Source: Zygnema cylindricum | Taxonomy: Eukaryota > Streptophyta > Zygnematophyceae > Zygnematales > Zygnemataceae | Direction: 5' to 3' | Assembly (NCBI GenBank): GCA_037447655.1 | Contig: JBBHKE010002135.1 | Coordinates: 434,001 to 498,000 of the forward strand | DNA length: 64,000 nt | In this document: piece by piece, positions 32,471 through 44,379 of the stretch | Position numbering within the stretch: position 1 is the first letter of the stretch | Layout of the letters: the number at the start of each line of letters is the position of its first letter | Notes under the pieces: generated by a model | Seen by the model: only the letters and a program-made list of their open reading frames with translations | The model's database searches: none | Told to the model about the DNA's origin: nothing | Translations under genes and position numbers: made by a program

Positions 32471-33130
32471 TAATGGTCACATAAAAAAAAACAAAGTAAT
32501 CAAGTATCACCGAAACAAATTAGTCAAAGTATTTGTGTTGTATTTAAAAAAATATATATATACTAATGTTTGTAATGTTGGTCAGCCTTTGAGCTAATAA
32601 TGATGTTCAACAACTTTTTTCATCTTTAAAATAAGTTGGTTGATCGGAAAAAAAATATATATATATTCGAAGTAACAATGTAATCTAACCAACAAATATT
32701 ATGAATGAAAACAAGTGTTTGTAATGTTGGTCAGCCTCTGAGTTTATAGTGATGTTTATGCAACCTTCTAAGTCTTAGGACTAAGTTGGTTGATCACAAA
32801 AAATGAAAAACAAAAACAAATTACTCAAAGTAATCAATCTACTATAATAAACAATGAAAATTAATTAATATTACGTAATTGTAATGTTAGTCAGTATTTG
32901 AGCTGATAATGATGTTTATGCAACCATCTGGGTCTTCAACTAAGTTGCTTGATCAAAAAACAAGAAAAAATACTTAAAGTAATCAACATGTTCTAACTAT
33001 CAAAAAATGTAAAAGTAAATATGTGCTTGTAGTGTTAGTCAACCATCGAGCTGATAATGATATCGTTCCAACCATTTGGGTCTTAAGACTAAGTTGGTTG
33101 AATCCTAGTTAAGTCTGATGTTTGTTCTTT
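32471..33130. repeat. Four ~150-bp tandem repeats
   Basis: Units share TTGTAATGTTGGTCAGCC, then GAGCTGATAATGATGTT, then CTAAGTTGGTTGATC, at about 32,570, 32,718, 32,880 and 33,027, separated by AT-rich spacers. They lie just after the OTU-like ORF. No coding content is seen. Confidence 0.75.
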
Positions 33131-34188
33131 TTTTTTTTTTATTTTCTTATTATTTTTTTTTATGTTTATATTTGTTTCTTTCGTTTATGTTATGTGATGA
33201 AGGTTGTATTGTGGATATTTATTTTGTTTGTCTTTTTTTTGTTTTTTTTCTTTTGTAAAAAAATGAATTGATAAAAAATATATAAAAAACATATATGCAA
33301 CACCTTAATATAAAATAAATAAAAACCATTAGTATTATGTTTGAACGAATAATGATTGAATAATGCTAAGGGTTTAATGTGTATTATAGATTTAACATTA
33401 AAGTATTTAATACTACATTTTATATTCAGTCCATTCATTCATATCGTTCATTAGATTGAGGACGAACGCTCAAATTAATGTGAAACTTTTACGCTTAATC
33501 AAATCCCCTATAAGAACAAAACGTGAATTAAACCATTCACTTGGTTTCGTCATCTTCTTCTACACACATGAACCTTTCCGACATGGATTTTGATAGAAAA
33601 TAATTAATAAACCTGTAACATACGAGTATTTAGCGTAAAATTTTGTCTTTTTCATGAAATATATTAATTAGATGTTAACTTCTCTTGCGTGATACAATTT
33701 AATTCGTTGTTTCATTTCTTCGTGTCTTTTCAATGGACAATTGTGCCTCGATATGGTTTTCATTTATCATACATTTTTTTTTTTCAATTGACTGTTGACT
33801 ATCATTGACAAAGTGTTGTTTGAATTACATTTATGAACGGATTTATACAGTGTTATTTCGGTTCATGCCTCATTTGATTCTGTCGTTTCAACTTATTTCC
33901 ATGTTACATATTATATTTTCATTTTGTATTGGGTTTATAAATTGTATATAATGATTTATTTTTGTGGTCGGATTGAAATTTAACAGTCGCAACGTTAAAT
34001 AGTGTCGGATTTTATGTAAAACGTTAATTGATTTTCCTTTTTTCGTAAGTTTGCTTTAGCCGTGACGTTTTTCAAACCAATCGTTAACGACTTCGGTTAC
34101 AATATGGTACAATACCATGTACAATGTAATAGTATAGTGCCTACCATGTACGAACATAGTACATGACGCCAATAGTGATATTACAGTA

Positions 34189-34793
34189 GACCGCGAATCA
34201 TAATTAGAGTAAATAACGCTAATTTAGTTGCCCTAAATTTCAACTCTCTCACCTTAAATAGAGTGAATTATTATAAATTTTTCATTATAGTATTTAACGT
34301 AAGGTTAATTAGCGTAAGAAATTATAATATAGGTTCGTTTTAAATAGTGTGGTGTAAGGACGTCGTCCGACCATGCAAAATTGTACTTTTATAAGTAAAA
34401 AGGTAGAAATAATGATTTAATAGAATCGCGCTCGCACGTGAAATCGCACTAAACAAAAAATTCAATCACATTAAAAAAAAATCGTTCGCATAACTCTCGT
34501 CTGTTGACAGCATCGTCGTCAGTGTCAACATTACTTGACATTCAGCGCGACAAATAGTAATAACGTCAAACTATACGGACTGACAAATTTTGTTCATCTA
34601 CATAATTTAGTGTTTATAATTACAGCAAGGATAATTATTGCTGACATAACCAAACATAGAGTACTTAAAAAAATTAGCGTAAACTTCCTTTGTGAAAAAG
34701 TTATAACACACAATCTAGCGTTCATAACTCTAATTGTTTTTTTTCTGTTTTTAAGCTCTAATTTTTTTTCTACTCTAATTACGATTCGCGGTG
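34189..34793. mobile_element. MITE of the CACCGCGAATCG family, copy 4 (605 bp)
   Basis: Ends GACCGCGAATCATAATTAGAG and CTCTAATTACGATTCGCGGTG are inverted, with TA on both sides. It lies inside the Harbinger-like element and is therefore younger than it, or inserted while it was resident. Confidence 0.8.
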
Positions 34794-35403
34794 TAGTGCA
34801 CGGATATTGAGAACACGACAACGTGGCGTGATGTGACAGGATCACACGCACCGAAATTAAAAGTACGATACTGTACGTTACTGTACCGGTATTGATTACA
34901 AGATATTTGGCATGACGTCGAATTTGTCTAGCCGTTTATCATACCATTACAACCACGCGAAAATACAACAAATAGTAATGTACCACGTGTCTCTTTTCAT
35001 TACATCATAATTGGAACACAAAGCCAATCAAAACTCAAATCACTCAACGTCTCACTATCTTACACAAAAAAAATTGACGATCAACTATCGTTGTCACCAG
35101 AGACGAATGCGACTACAATGCTTTTCCCTTTTAGAAACAGGACAAAGAAAAATAGGAGAAGTACATTTTTCGTCATCATCGAATTTAAAATGTACTACAT
35201 GTTTTCGTCTTGAAATCTTCGACCCACGGCCACACCAAAAAACGTCATCTTCAAACATTTATTTAAAACAAATTATTTTTGCTAAAAAAAAATAACACCC
35301 ATTTACACGTGTATATTTTTTTCAATAAAATTTCAAATGAATTCAAGCGACGACGAAAAATACACAATTCGGTATGTGTTGTCTGTTTGTGTCCATCAAA
35401 GTA

Positions 35404-35903
35404 CACCGCGCATCGTAATTAGAGTAAATTACTCTAATTCGGTCGCTCAAAATTTCGGCTCTATTACATGAAACAAAGTAAATGATTATAATTTTTTCAT
35501 TATTCTATTTAAGGTAAAGTTTAATTAGCGTTTTTAATTCTATTATAGGTTCGTTTTAAATAGTGTGGAGTACGGACGGTGTCAGACCGTGCAAAATTGT
35601 ACTTTATTAAGTAAAATAGTACAAGTAATGATTAGATACAGGTCGTTATCATGTATCTGCGTTATAACAAATAGCGTAGTGCAAACGTCATAGTGACGAT
35701 AAACTGTACGTTTTGCCAAATTATGTACGGATACCTTATTTACAGTAGAGGATCTTAGCGTGCCAAATTAGAGTACTTAAATAAATTAGAGTAAACTTCA
35801 TAGTTGAAAAGGCTCTATCACATAAATTAGCGTTAATTACTCTAATTGTTTTTTCAGTTTTTGTACTCTAATTATTTCATTTCTCTAATTACGATTCGCG
35901 GTG
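35404..35903. mobile_element. MITE of the CACCGCGAATCG family, copy 5 (500 bp, best preserved)
   Basis: Ends CACCGCGCATCGTAATTAGAG and CTCTAATTACGATTCGCGGTG, flanked by TA within GTAC on both sides. The interior has AATAGTGTGGAGTACGGACGG, then GTACTTTATTAAG, and an AATTAGAGTACTTAAATAAA stretch that pinpoints where copy 3 was interrupted. Confidence 0.85.
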
Positions 35904-36364
35904 TACATAACTAGTTTTGTTTTGACAGGTTTCATTAAGTACGGATTTATTTTTTTCAGGGGATCTGAAGATTCCAATGCCATTTCACAAAAACGCGAGA
36001 AATCTCTAAGGGCGCCACATCAACTCGCACTCGCCGCCTCTCACTGTACAATTATGCGACGTCACGAACACTTTGGAAAATCATAGATTGTAGACGTTGG
36101 CAACCGTCACGCGCATGTCAGTATATACAATCGTCACACCCTTAAGTTTTAATTCCGTTTTCACACATAGGGACACTTGAAATCCGGGTGCGCCAGATCT
36201 ACGCTAAAAAAAAAAGTAATTTCTCTAAGTTACAAGTACATGGAGACGCACCCTAAATTCTTTTTTTAAAAATTTCTATCACACAAATTAGAGTTCATAA
36301 CTCAAATTATTTTTTTCTCTTTTTTACTCTAATTTTTTCTTTGCTCTAATTACGATTCGCTGTG

Positions 36365-39050
36365 TACTGTACGTGTTTGTTGTTTCGCGTCACTGTTTGT
36401 TGTTTTCACTTGGATTGTATGTTGGATGTGCGATTTTAGTGTAGGCGCGCCAACCGATTTCCCACTTTATTCAGAGTAGATAATTTTAACAAAACCATGG
36501 ATTTTTAGATAGTGTAGATATTGGCTCGTCTGCAAGTTGTACCAGAACGTCACCAACAATTTAAAAAATGCACTTTTGCTTCCTCTTTCGGAGGTAAACT
36601 TGAAAAAAATTCTCCACCCTCCCTTCTCGGATAGCAGCCCGTGATGGCTCGTTGGGTAGGCATCAGCAAAAATTTTGTTATAAAGAGAAGCGACATTGGA
36701 GAAACAAGTATAAAACTAGCTTAAATTTGAAGCTAAAGCAGATATAGTCAACTATAACTTTTATACGAGCGCGTTTAAAGGACGTTCTTATATCTAACAT
36801 ATAAAGACATTTGAAACTAATGCAACGAGCCTTCGCGGAGCCCCAAGGATAAGCGACAGTCGAGAACAAGTATGAGTTTAACTCAAATTTCAAACCGTTC
36901 GAAAACGCCTTCCTTGTACTTCGACCTCTTTAACTTCTTCAAGCCCTCAAATAATGCATTGTTGAACAACATCCGTTTAGGTTTAATGTAAATCAATGCA
37001 ACACCTGCCCGATAAGTCTTCGTAAGAAGCAATCGGATAAGCAGTAGTCGTCGAACAATTCTCCAATGTTGAGCTAAAATTTTGGACAATGCTAAAATTT
37101 TTTGCGTATGCCTTTTCGACAGGCCAATAATTTTTAGAAAGTATGGATTTGAAACCTACGGAATAAGCCATCGGGAGCCACGATCAGATAACCAACGTCG
37201 AAGAAACAATTCCTTCAAGCTATGACTCGAATAATCCACTTTAGTCTATTTTTTTTGCCACTACTATGGACGCAAACAAAACTAATTTGTGGAATTCGGC
37301 CAAATGGTGTTTTTCCAAATATCTACCGTAGAGGTGCTTTAACCGAAATGGTTCGACTTGGACAATATTTCGCAAAAAAAAGACGAAACCACAAAAACGA
37401 TGGCCTTCGTGGAGGGTCCACTTAATAGGACTTTTTCCGAAATAGCCCACTTTAGTGAAATTTAACAACTTGAAAGTTGTACTATATCGGTCTACGATGG
37501 TATATATTCGCAGTTAACAATAGACACATATAGGTTATCTATAAGCAACATCTAATCGTTATCTACGAAAAACATTATTTTAGTGCCCTTTGTAAAGTAA
37601 GGTTATTTTAAGCCTTAGATATTTGAGTTGCATGTAGTGCGATAACATTTTCAATTTAAATATTGTACCTAGGATTTGTTTTTATAATAGCATTGACATC
37701 CTATGGTCACTTGATAACGGTTATCATAGCACGGTATTGAGCCATTAATTGTGAGAGAACACTAGTTTATCTCTCCTTGTCGAGACCTAGTGTAAGCATT
37801 TTGGACATTAACCTTGCCATTTCAATGTTTTTTATAAACGAAAATGATCACAAGTGTAAGCATTTTGGAGATTAATCTTGCCATTTCATTTAATTATGTG
37901 AACACATATCCAAATTATTGGTAGAGGTATAAAATAATGTTAATGTTTTATTGGTGTTAAACCTATGAACCCAAAAGAGAGTTGATGACATCTTTTGAAT
38001 TTTTACTCTCAAAAAATTATTTACTCTATTAGCGATTCACAATGTACTATAATTGTGAACGTAATAAACCTCAAAATCTTGTCAAACGCACGATTGTATT
38101 TAAGAGTTTAAAAGAATTTGCTTCCTTTTATTTATGTTGGTTAGTCAGTTAGTTAGTCGATGTTAGACGATTTATGCCTCGGTGCCACAAGTTCCGGTTT
38201 TAAGATTCTAGTCAATTCTATTTCGATATAAAATTATTTACGGACAAATTGTTTACAAGACTTTGAACCATTTCAAAATTCAGTTTGATGCCTATTTTGT
38301 CCAGAATTGGTCAATTTACATCTACACGCTAATTATATAACTACACCGCGAATCGCTATTAACATCAAATATTAAATAGCGTAAGAAAATAATTAGTGTT
38401 ATTAACGCTAATTGGGAATTTGGAAATATAAAAAAAAAACATATATTCTAATTTTTACTAATGCTCATTTGGTTTTTTTTTTTTTTAAAAAAAAAACCTT
38501 AAACATGGTTACACTTGTATCAGTACAAAATATTTGAAATCATACGCCGTCGCGTAATTTTACCGTCCGTACTGGTTAGATTATTTAATGTCAGTTAAAA
38601 TTTTCGCTTTCTTCCAGTGCACATTCACATGCACACGAGCCATTGTTAAACTCTTTTTTTTACTTTTTCACTTAGAAAGGTACAATTTTGTACTTTTTGA
38701 CATTGAACCACACTATTTAAATTGCAAAATATCAAATTTTGCATGTTAGTAGAATTGTATTTTTAGTATCTCTTGACCAAGTTTCAAAGGTTTTAGTTGA
38801 TTAGAATATTGTTTTTGTGAATCAAAAAGTGCCAGTTCTAGGTTATGATAAAAACTTTGTCAGGGAATGTTTCTCGGGTTAGAGAGGCAATGTTCGGTAG
38901 CTTTACTGCATGTGACGTGTTGGGTAGCTTTGCAGCAAGTGATTTTAGAATGGAAGAATCTGAACTGTAGGTTACGGGCCCAAGCCCAAAGCTGCCAGTT
39001 TTCAACGAACGAACTACATTATGTTGATGGTTTTAATGACCAGTTACTTA
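36365..39050. repeat. Spacer with MITE ends and a stray tandem-repeat unit; no gene recognised
   Basis: A single unit related to the 25.3-26.4 kb array lies near 36,575-36,665 (CTCCACCCTCCCTTCTCGG, then CTCGTTGGGTAGG). A MITE right end lies at about 38,044 (CGATTCACAATG) and a left end at 38,344 (CACCGCGAATCGC) with inverted family interior to about 38,720. A ~40-bp direct repeat (GTGTAAGCATTTTGGA) occurs at 37,790 and 37,852. Short open frames have no domain content. Confidence 0.55.
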
Positions 39051-42000
39051 AAGTAAAAATGACTCCTACATGTGGCTGACAAATTGGTTCCTCGACCAGT
39101 AAAAAAGCCAAGCAGAAAAGATACTAAAGGAAAGATGCCACCCAAAATAAAAGCCCGAATCACATCAACTTCGACAATTAAGGTAGGATATGACAATACA
39201 CGTATTAGAAATATTTTATTCATGTGAATGATTAATGACTTCACAGTGACTTGTCTCACATTCCAGAAAGCAATAGACATATGGAATGAGTGGGATAAAA
39301 TATACCAAATTTCCACTTTGGAGGAAAAAATAGTGGTAAATAATATGATACCCAAGTATAGGTCTGATGGTGATCCAATAGTTGAATACGCCAATGGCTT
39401 TCAACAAATGCACACTGAAGCAGCCAAAGTTGGAAAATTATACGAAGTTCATAAGCGAGTGTTTCGCCTAGTCTGTATGTTACCATCTGAAAACAAAAAT
39501 GTTTTAAGTTGCTATAATAAAAGGATCAGAGAAGTGGTCAGAAGGTGCAAGATAAATCTTAGCAGAAGAGTCCAATTTAAAACTAATGGGAACAATTTGC
39601 CAGCCCAAGCATTAACTACCAAACATAAGAAAAAATGGAAGTCTAACTTCAAGGGAGGTGGCATCAGTGAGATTGAAAATTACCTATGCTTTTTCTACGC
39701 CATAATAAGACATTAAAAATTAGAATGCCAATTATGCAAAAAAACGACAGTTGAGAAGGGAGGTAGCAAACCTCATCTAATGGAAGAGGTATTTGTTAGT
39801 AAGAATGCACCAAATACCCAAGAGAAGTTGGAACATCATACCCATCTAAACTCTCGTGCTCGACTACTATCACTCGAGGAGGGAGAGAATTCGAGTGGAT
39901 AAAGGATTGTGGGGCTATTGTATATGTGCAAGAATCGAGAGCCGTTTTGTTACTTCAACAGATTCCTCTAAAAATGATATATTGTGGGAATGGAACCACT
40001 AAAGTTGCCTCGGCCAAAAGAAATGTGATATTAATGGCCAAAATAGGAGAGAAAGATGCGCCATGGATGTTAAACGATGTTTTGTATGTCCCACGCTTTG
40101 CCAAAAATCTATATTCCACTTCCCAAGTCATAAAGAAAGGATAAAAGACAGTAACAGAAGGAGATAAAGATATAGTGAGCAAGAATGGGAAGTTAGTGAT
40201 AGAAGGCGTAACGGGGCACAACAAAAGGTTTAAACTTACTTTGAGTGACAATGAAAAACCTTCTTATGGATTGAATACAATTGTCATGTCGAATAAGAAC
40301 TATGGCATAAGAGACTTTGTCATGTTCACTATGATTAACTGATAAGAATGATAGATGATGGAATAACCGGTGAAATTTAGAAGGGAAAAGCAATCTAATA
40401 CGTGTAATGGGTGTGCAGTTGGAAAAATACACATTTGGATGTGTGAGGGGCAGCCAGGCAAGAATCGCTTGGCAGGAAAAGGTACATGCTAACAATTACA
40501 GAGGTTTGGTCTGAGCATATGAAAGTATATTTTATGAAACAGTAAGGTTTGGTCCAAGCATATGAAAGTATATTTTATGAAACAGAAATCAGAAGTATTT
40601 TAACATCTCAAAGAACACACAATCTGGGGCGAAAAATGTTGTTTTGAAAGCTTTAGTCCTCTCTATGCCTAGGGTGTGAGGAGAGAGGCGGTTCCGGACT
40701 TAGAATATATATGGTAAGTCCGGTTCTGTATGAACCAGATTTAGTATTACAGTGACACAGTAGGGGATACACTAACGCAGGCACTCCTTGGACACGTGTC
40801 GTCACGAGAAACGAGGCATTCCTTGAATATCCGTTTGTTTGTTCGTGGATACACTTGAGGGTCTTGATAACACACGACATTTCATCTAGGGTGCCGATTG
40901 AGGTAAACGAAAAAGGGACAACGACCGCCGACAAATGTTGATTAAAGAGGACCACATTTATGATTTGATGACTCGATGAACACGCCTTCATGTCGGTGTA
41001 AATATTTGGTCCAACAATGATTTTTCTTCTCGTAATCAGTTGATTATTGTAGGTTCAGTTATTTCTGATATACCTTGTTTTAATCAAGTATACCATGTTT
41101 TAATAAAGTTTACCGACATCTGTAAAGGTAATAGGTAGATAATGTACGGTTCGTATGCCTTCGAACTTCAGCAAGGTGTCTGATTGAACGACAGATTTAG
41201 TAGTGTATCTGTGAGTGTATGGGTAGGACTTAGTCATTTTGTTGTTAGGAACTCGTTTGCATCAAAATTGTGTGCATTGTTTTCGATAACTTTCATTGAG
41301 AATATCTCGCAGAATTGATCCAATATTTATGTGAAAATTTACATGTGTGAAAATTTGCACGTGTGTTCCTTATTGTCAAATCTACACTGTGGTAAATTTT
41401 TAAACCTATTATGTGCCTATTTTGTGTTTTGTTGTTTGTTTTAGTTGTTTGCTGAATTTGTCTTTTTTGAGAGCTTTTAGCTTGTTTACTTCTGTGATGA
41501 CGACTATATCATTTTCTTCCACCCTTGTTGTTATCACCGAATAACCAAAAACTCCACGTTGTAGCTATTCTTTAGAGACAAACGGACAACAGAGGTGAAT
41601 ACGCGTCATCAGAATTTTCGAAGAAACTCAAGCTTGAATGTATTCATCACCACCTGATAGTTTTATACACTCCAGAGCAGAATGGAGTGGTTGAATGGCT
41701 GAACCGTACAGTGACAGAAAGCACCAGATGCATGCTGGCTGATCAAGGCATGGACTTAAAAAATTTGGTGAGGCCCTCCACTGTGCCAATCATATCAAAT
41801 ATCAACTAAACACGTGGGAAAGAACAAGATGGTAAAACACCCTTTGAGCTATGGATTGCTAGGAAACTTGATGTTAGACACTTTAAAGTCTTTGGTAGCA
41901 AAGTGTTTAGTTTAATCAATGATAGAAAATAGATCGAGAGGTGATCCAGGTATTTTCTTAGGATATGATGCGATTCCAAAGGTTAGAGAATATTTGTTGT

Positions 42001-42545
42001 TAAAACACAACTGGTGAAATTTGTAAGAAACATAATTGTAAAAGGTGAATGGCAATCCATTGATCCTTTCTTTGAGTGTCAGAAAGAAAGTAGGTCTAAA
42101 TACAGAGTGCTGGACCTAAATCTAGAGCTAAAAGGAAAAGAACAGATTATACGAGGATCTTTACAGGCTGATGAAATTCTAATTGACACAGCAGATGACA
42201 TTCCGGATAATCTCATAATTACTCAGAAAAAATCCACCTATCAACCATCCATTATGTCATTAGAATTTTGAAGAGGGAGACGTACAAGTTCAAGAAACAA
42301 GGAAAGAAATATGGTGTACACTCTCTCATCCCTAGTTAACCTTTAACTTAAAAGGAAACATTGGAGTGTAATGAAAGTGACAGCTGGAAAGAAGCAATTA
42401 ATGATGAAATGACATGGATACTCAGATATGATGAAACAACATCGATAATGCAAGCTTAGACTTGTGATCTTGAGGAATTACCCCTAGATAGGAAAGCTAT
42501 TGGGTGCAAGTGGGTTTTTAAACTAAAATTCAACCCGGAAAACAT
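39051..42545 (+). mobile_element. Decayed Copia retrotransposon, plus strand
   Basis: Pieces in order: a Gag segment (39,228-39,716; I-D-I-W-N-E-W, M-L-P-S-E-N-K-N-V), a protease/pre-integrase segment (39,926-40,144; N-D-V-L-Y-V-P-R-F-A-K-N-L), a zinc-binding remnant near 40,400 (C-N-G-C-A-V-G-K-I-H), an integrase core (about 41,577-41,770; Q-T-D-N-R-G-E-Y then T-P-E-Q-N-G-V-V-E-W-L-N-R-T), the integrase tail near 41,825, and an RT start (about 42,361-42,545; G-C-K-W-V-F-K-L-K-F). Stops and frameshifts are frequent. About 40,600-41,550 is unrelated sequence, probably a later insertion. No LTR is seen, and the RT is cut at the arm boundary. Confidence 0.85.
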
Positions 42546-42560
42546 ATAAAATGAATGAAC

Positions 42561-43567
42561 GAGAAAGATGTCACCTAATGTTATTTAAGAACGACACAAA
42601 ATGCAAAATTGTTTATTAATGTGCATTATAGTATTATTGTCGTAAATTGTGATGTACATCGTAAAGAAAACATATATATTATATTTATCACAACAAAATG
42701 AGAAAACCTAATCTAGCATGCACTATCTTCTTTGTGAAAGAATGAAGTTTACATATCTACATTCTAAAGAATTGGCTCAAATTTTACATGTCTTAGAGAA
42801 TAATACGTGAATTTTTGATGTTGTTAAATTATAACCCATCCATTACCTATGCTGTTAGAAAATGATACGTGTATTGCCTCTATTAACAAATGATACATAT
42901 ATTATCTATGTTGTTGAATAATGACACATCCATAACACATGTTGTTAGAGAATGACACATACATTGTCTGTAGTCAAAGAGTGCACACATATGCATGCAC
43001 GGTTGAAGATTAACAGACTGAAATATATCCCATGCCAGATTTAAGATACCATATCGCTGAAATTAAAACAAGTACAATCACATGCTATTGAAATCGAAAA
43101 CATAAAACAACACCCAGCCAAATATATCATTGGGTATAAAGGCGTTCTGATTCTATATAACTACAATGATAATATAGTATAATATGGGGAGTCAATATTT
43201 ATTTTTTCAATTGAGTCTCAACATCTTTATGGACGCAGTAAGCAACCAAATATCTTCTTATGATTGAGAAACCCAAAACCATGTTAAGACCAAGGCAAGT
43301 CCAAAATTATCTAAAAAAGTTAAAGAAAACCCAAAATCTTTTTGAAAACTTCCACGTAACCCAGAGTCCTATTAAAAATGAACCAAGCTAAAATATTTAT
43401 AAAATTGAATCCCAGCTCTCTATGAGATTGACGGAACGGAAAACCTCTCACAAAAGAAGATTCGTAAATTACAGGAACTCCACCATTCTCTACGATGTTT
43501 CCATTAGTGATGAATGGACCCAAATAGAGAGCTGATGTCAATCCACTTAACATTGAATTGTAACCAT
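42561..43567 (-). repeat. 3' flank of right gene with degenerate ~30-bp minisatellite
   Basis: Reverse counterpart of 13,885-14,883. Units around AATGACACAT(C/A)CAT...CATGTTGTTAGAG lie at about 42,720-42,990. An open frame overlapping the L-lectin stop in another register continues to about 43,320, as in the left arm. Confidence 0.65.
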
Positions 43568-44379
43568 TCAAGTATCCCAGTAGCTTGTAAAATTCCACTG
43601 GCGCACCTCGTGATTGTCTCTATTTGTGTTAGTCGAAGCTGTAAAACCAATGTATGCCGAACTCACTTGACTGCAAGTAGCACATTCTGATGGTCGTAAC
43701 AAGTCGCAAAGTGAACGTGTGTATTCGATCCATGGGTTAATAGGCTTTCGCTTGGAAACGGTAAAATAGACTTTCCAAACGTTCGACAAGCCGTTGTAAT
43801 CGACCCATGCGTTTACTGTTCTGTTGACTTTATTGAGATTTGGAACCATTTTTGCAGAAATCGAATTTGAAATAAATCCTTCGCGAAAGGCAATGTTAGG
43901 TTTAAGGGGTTCACCCACATTCAAGAATGTGTCAAAGACAATAGCGAAACTCCCTACTTTCGGGATTTCATCATAAGTATATCCGAGAGTCTCCGAGGAT
44001 CCGATACCAAAAGATTTTAAATTAGCGTTAGATGCAAGAAGAATGAAAGCGAGTCCATCTCCTCTTGTAGTCCCGACACTGCGAATCCTGAAACTGAATG
44101 TTGTTGTAAACGAAGCTCCTTGACAAGTTCCTCCAGTATTCACACGCAGAATTTCAATTGGAGAGCGATGCAATACTTGTCCGTGTTCCATGGGCGACAG
44201 CGAAGTGAGACGAATCCATGGAGCCCAAATTTTTGCAGTATTTAAGAAAATCATTCGCGAGGACTTCTCAAACGACTTATAGGTGATGTTTACTGGAGTC
44301 TTAGTTATTACTGAGGGAGGAGGGTGCGAAGGACGAGGAGGAGGTATCGCTTTACGCGGTGGTGGAGGAGAAATTGTCA
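43568..44379 (-). CDS. Terminal exon: Pro-rich linker + legume (L-type) lectin domain, right gene
   Basis: Phase 1 start after ACCAG. The linker is shorter than in the left copy by about 16 residues. The lectin domain has the same landmarks (G-D-G-L-A-F-I-L-L; F-A-I-V-F-D-T-F; N-A-W-V-D-Y-N-G; Y-I-G-F-T-A-S-T), and the stop is at 43,568-43,570. Asp in G-D-G-L-A-F matches the usual legume-lectin sugar-site position, whereas the left copy has Asn there. Confidence 0.9.

Larger units (their letters stand above)
29681..36253. mobile_element. Large PIF/Harbinger-like element (6.57 kb) with OTU-like ORF
   Basis: Termini GGGTGCGTCTCCATGT are inverted at both ends and flanked by TAA (29,678-29,680 and 36,254-36,256). 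The ends match the MITE at 26,943 in about 13 of 16 positions. Inside are an OTU-protease-like ORF, two later MITE insertions (34,189 and 35,404), and several internal repeats. These include a diverged direct repeat of about 120 bp at 30,595 and 33,640 and another at 31,098 and 31,300. A DDE transposase was not recognised, so mobility would be in trans or the gene is too decayed to see. Confidence 0.78.
29289..36364. mobile_element. MITE copy 3, split by the 6.57-kb Harbinger-like element
   Basis: The left part (29,289-29,680) carries the end CATGGCGAATCGTAATTAG and family interior. The right part (36,254-36,364) resumes at the homologous position and ends ACGATTCGCTGTG. Removing the intervening element and one copy of its TAA duplication gives 500 bp, the same length as intact copy 5. 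Confidence 0.8.

Noticed and set aside
32570-33110. C/D-box snoRNA-like motifs (TGATG, CTGA) in the 150-bp repeats
   Set aside because: The boxes occur in the wrong order and lack a terminal stem; motif matches are weak.
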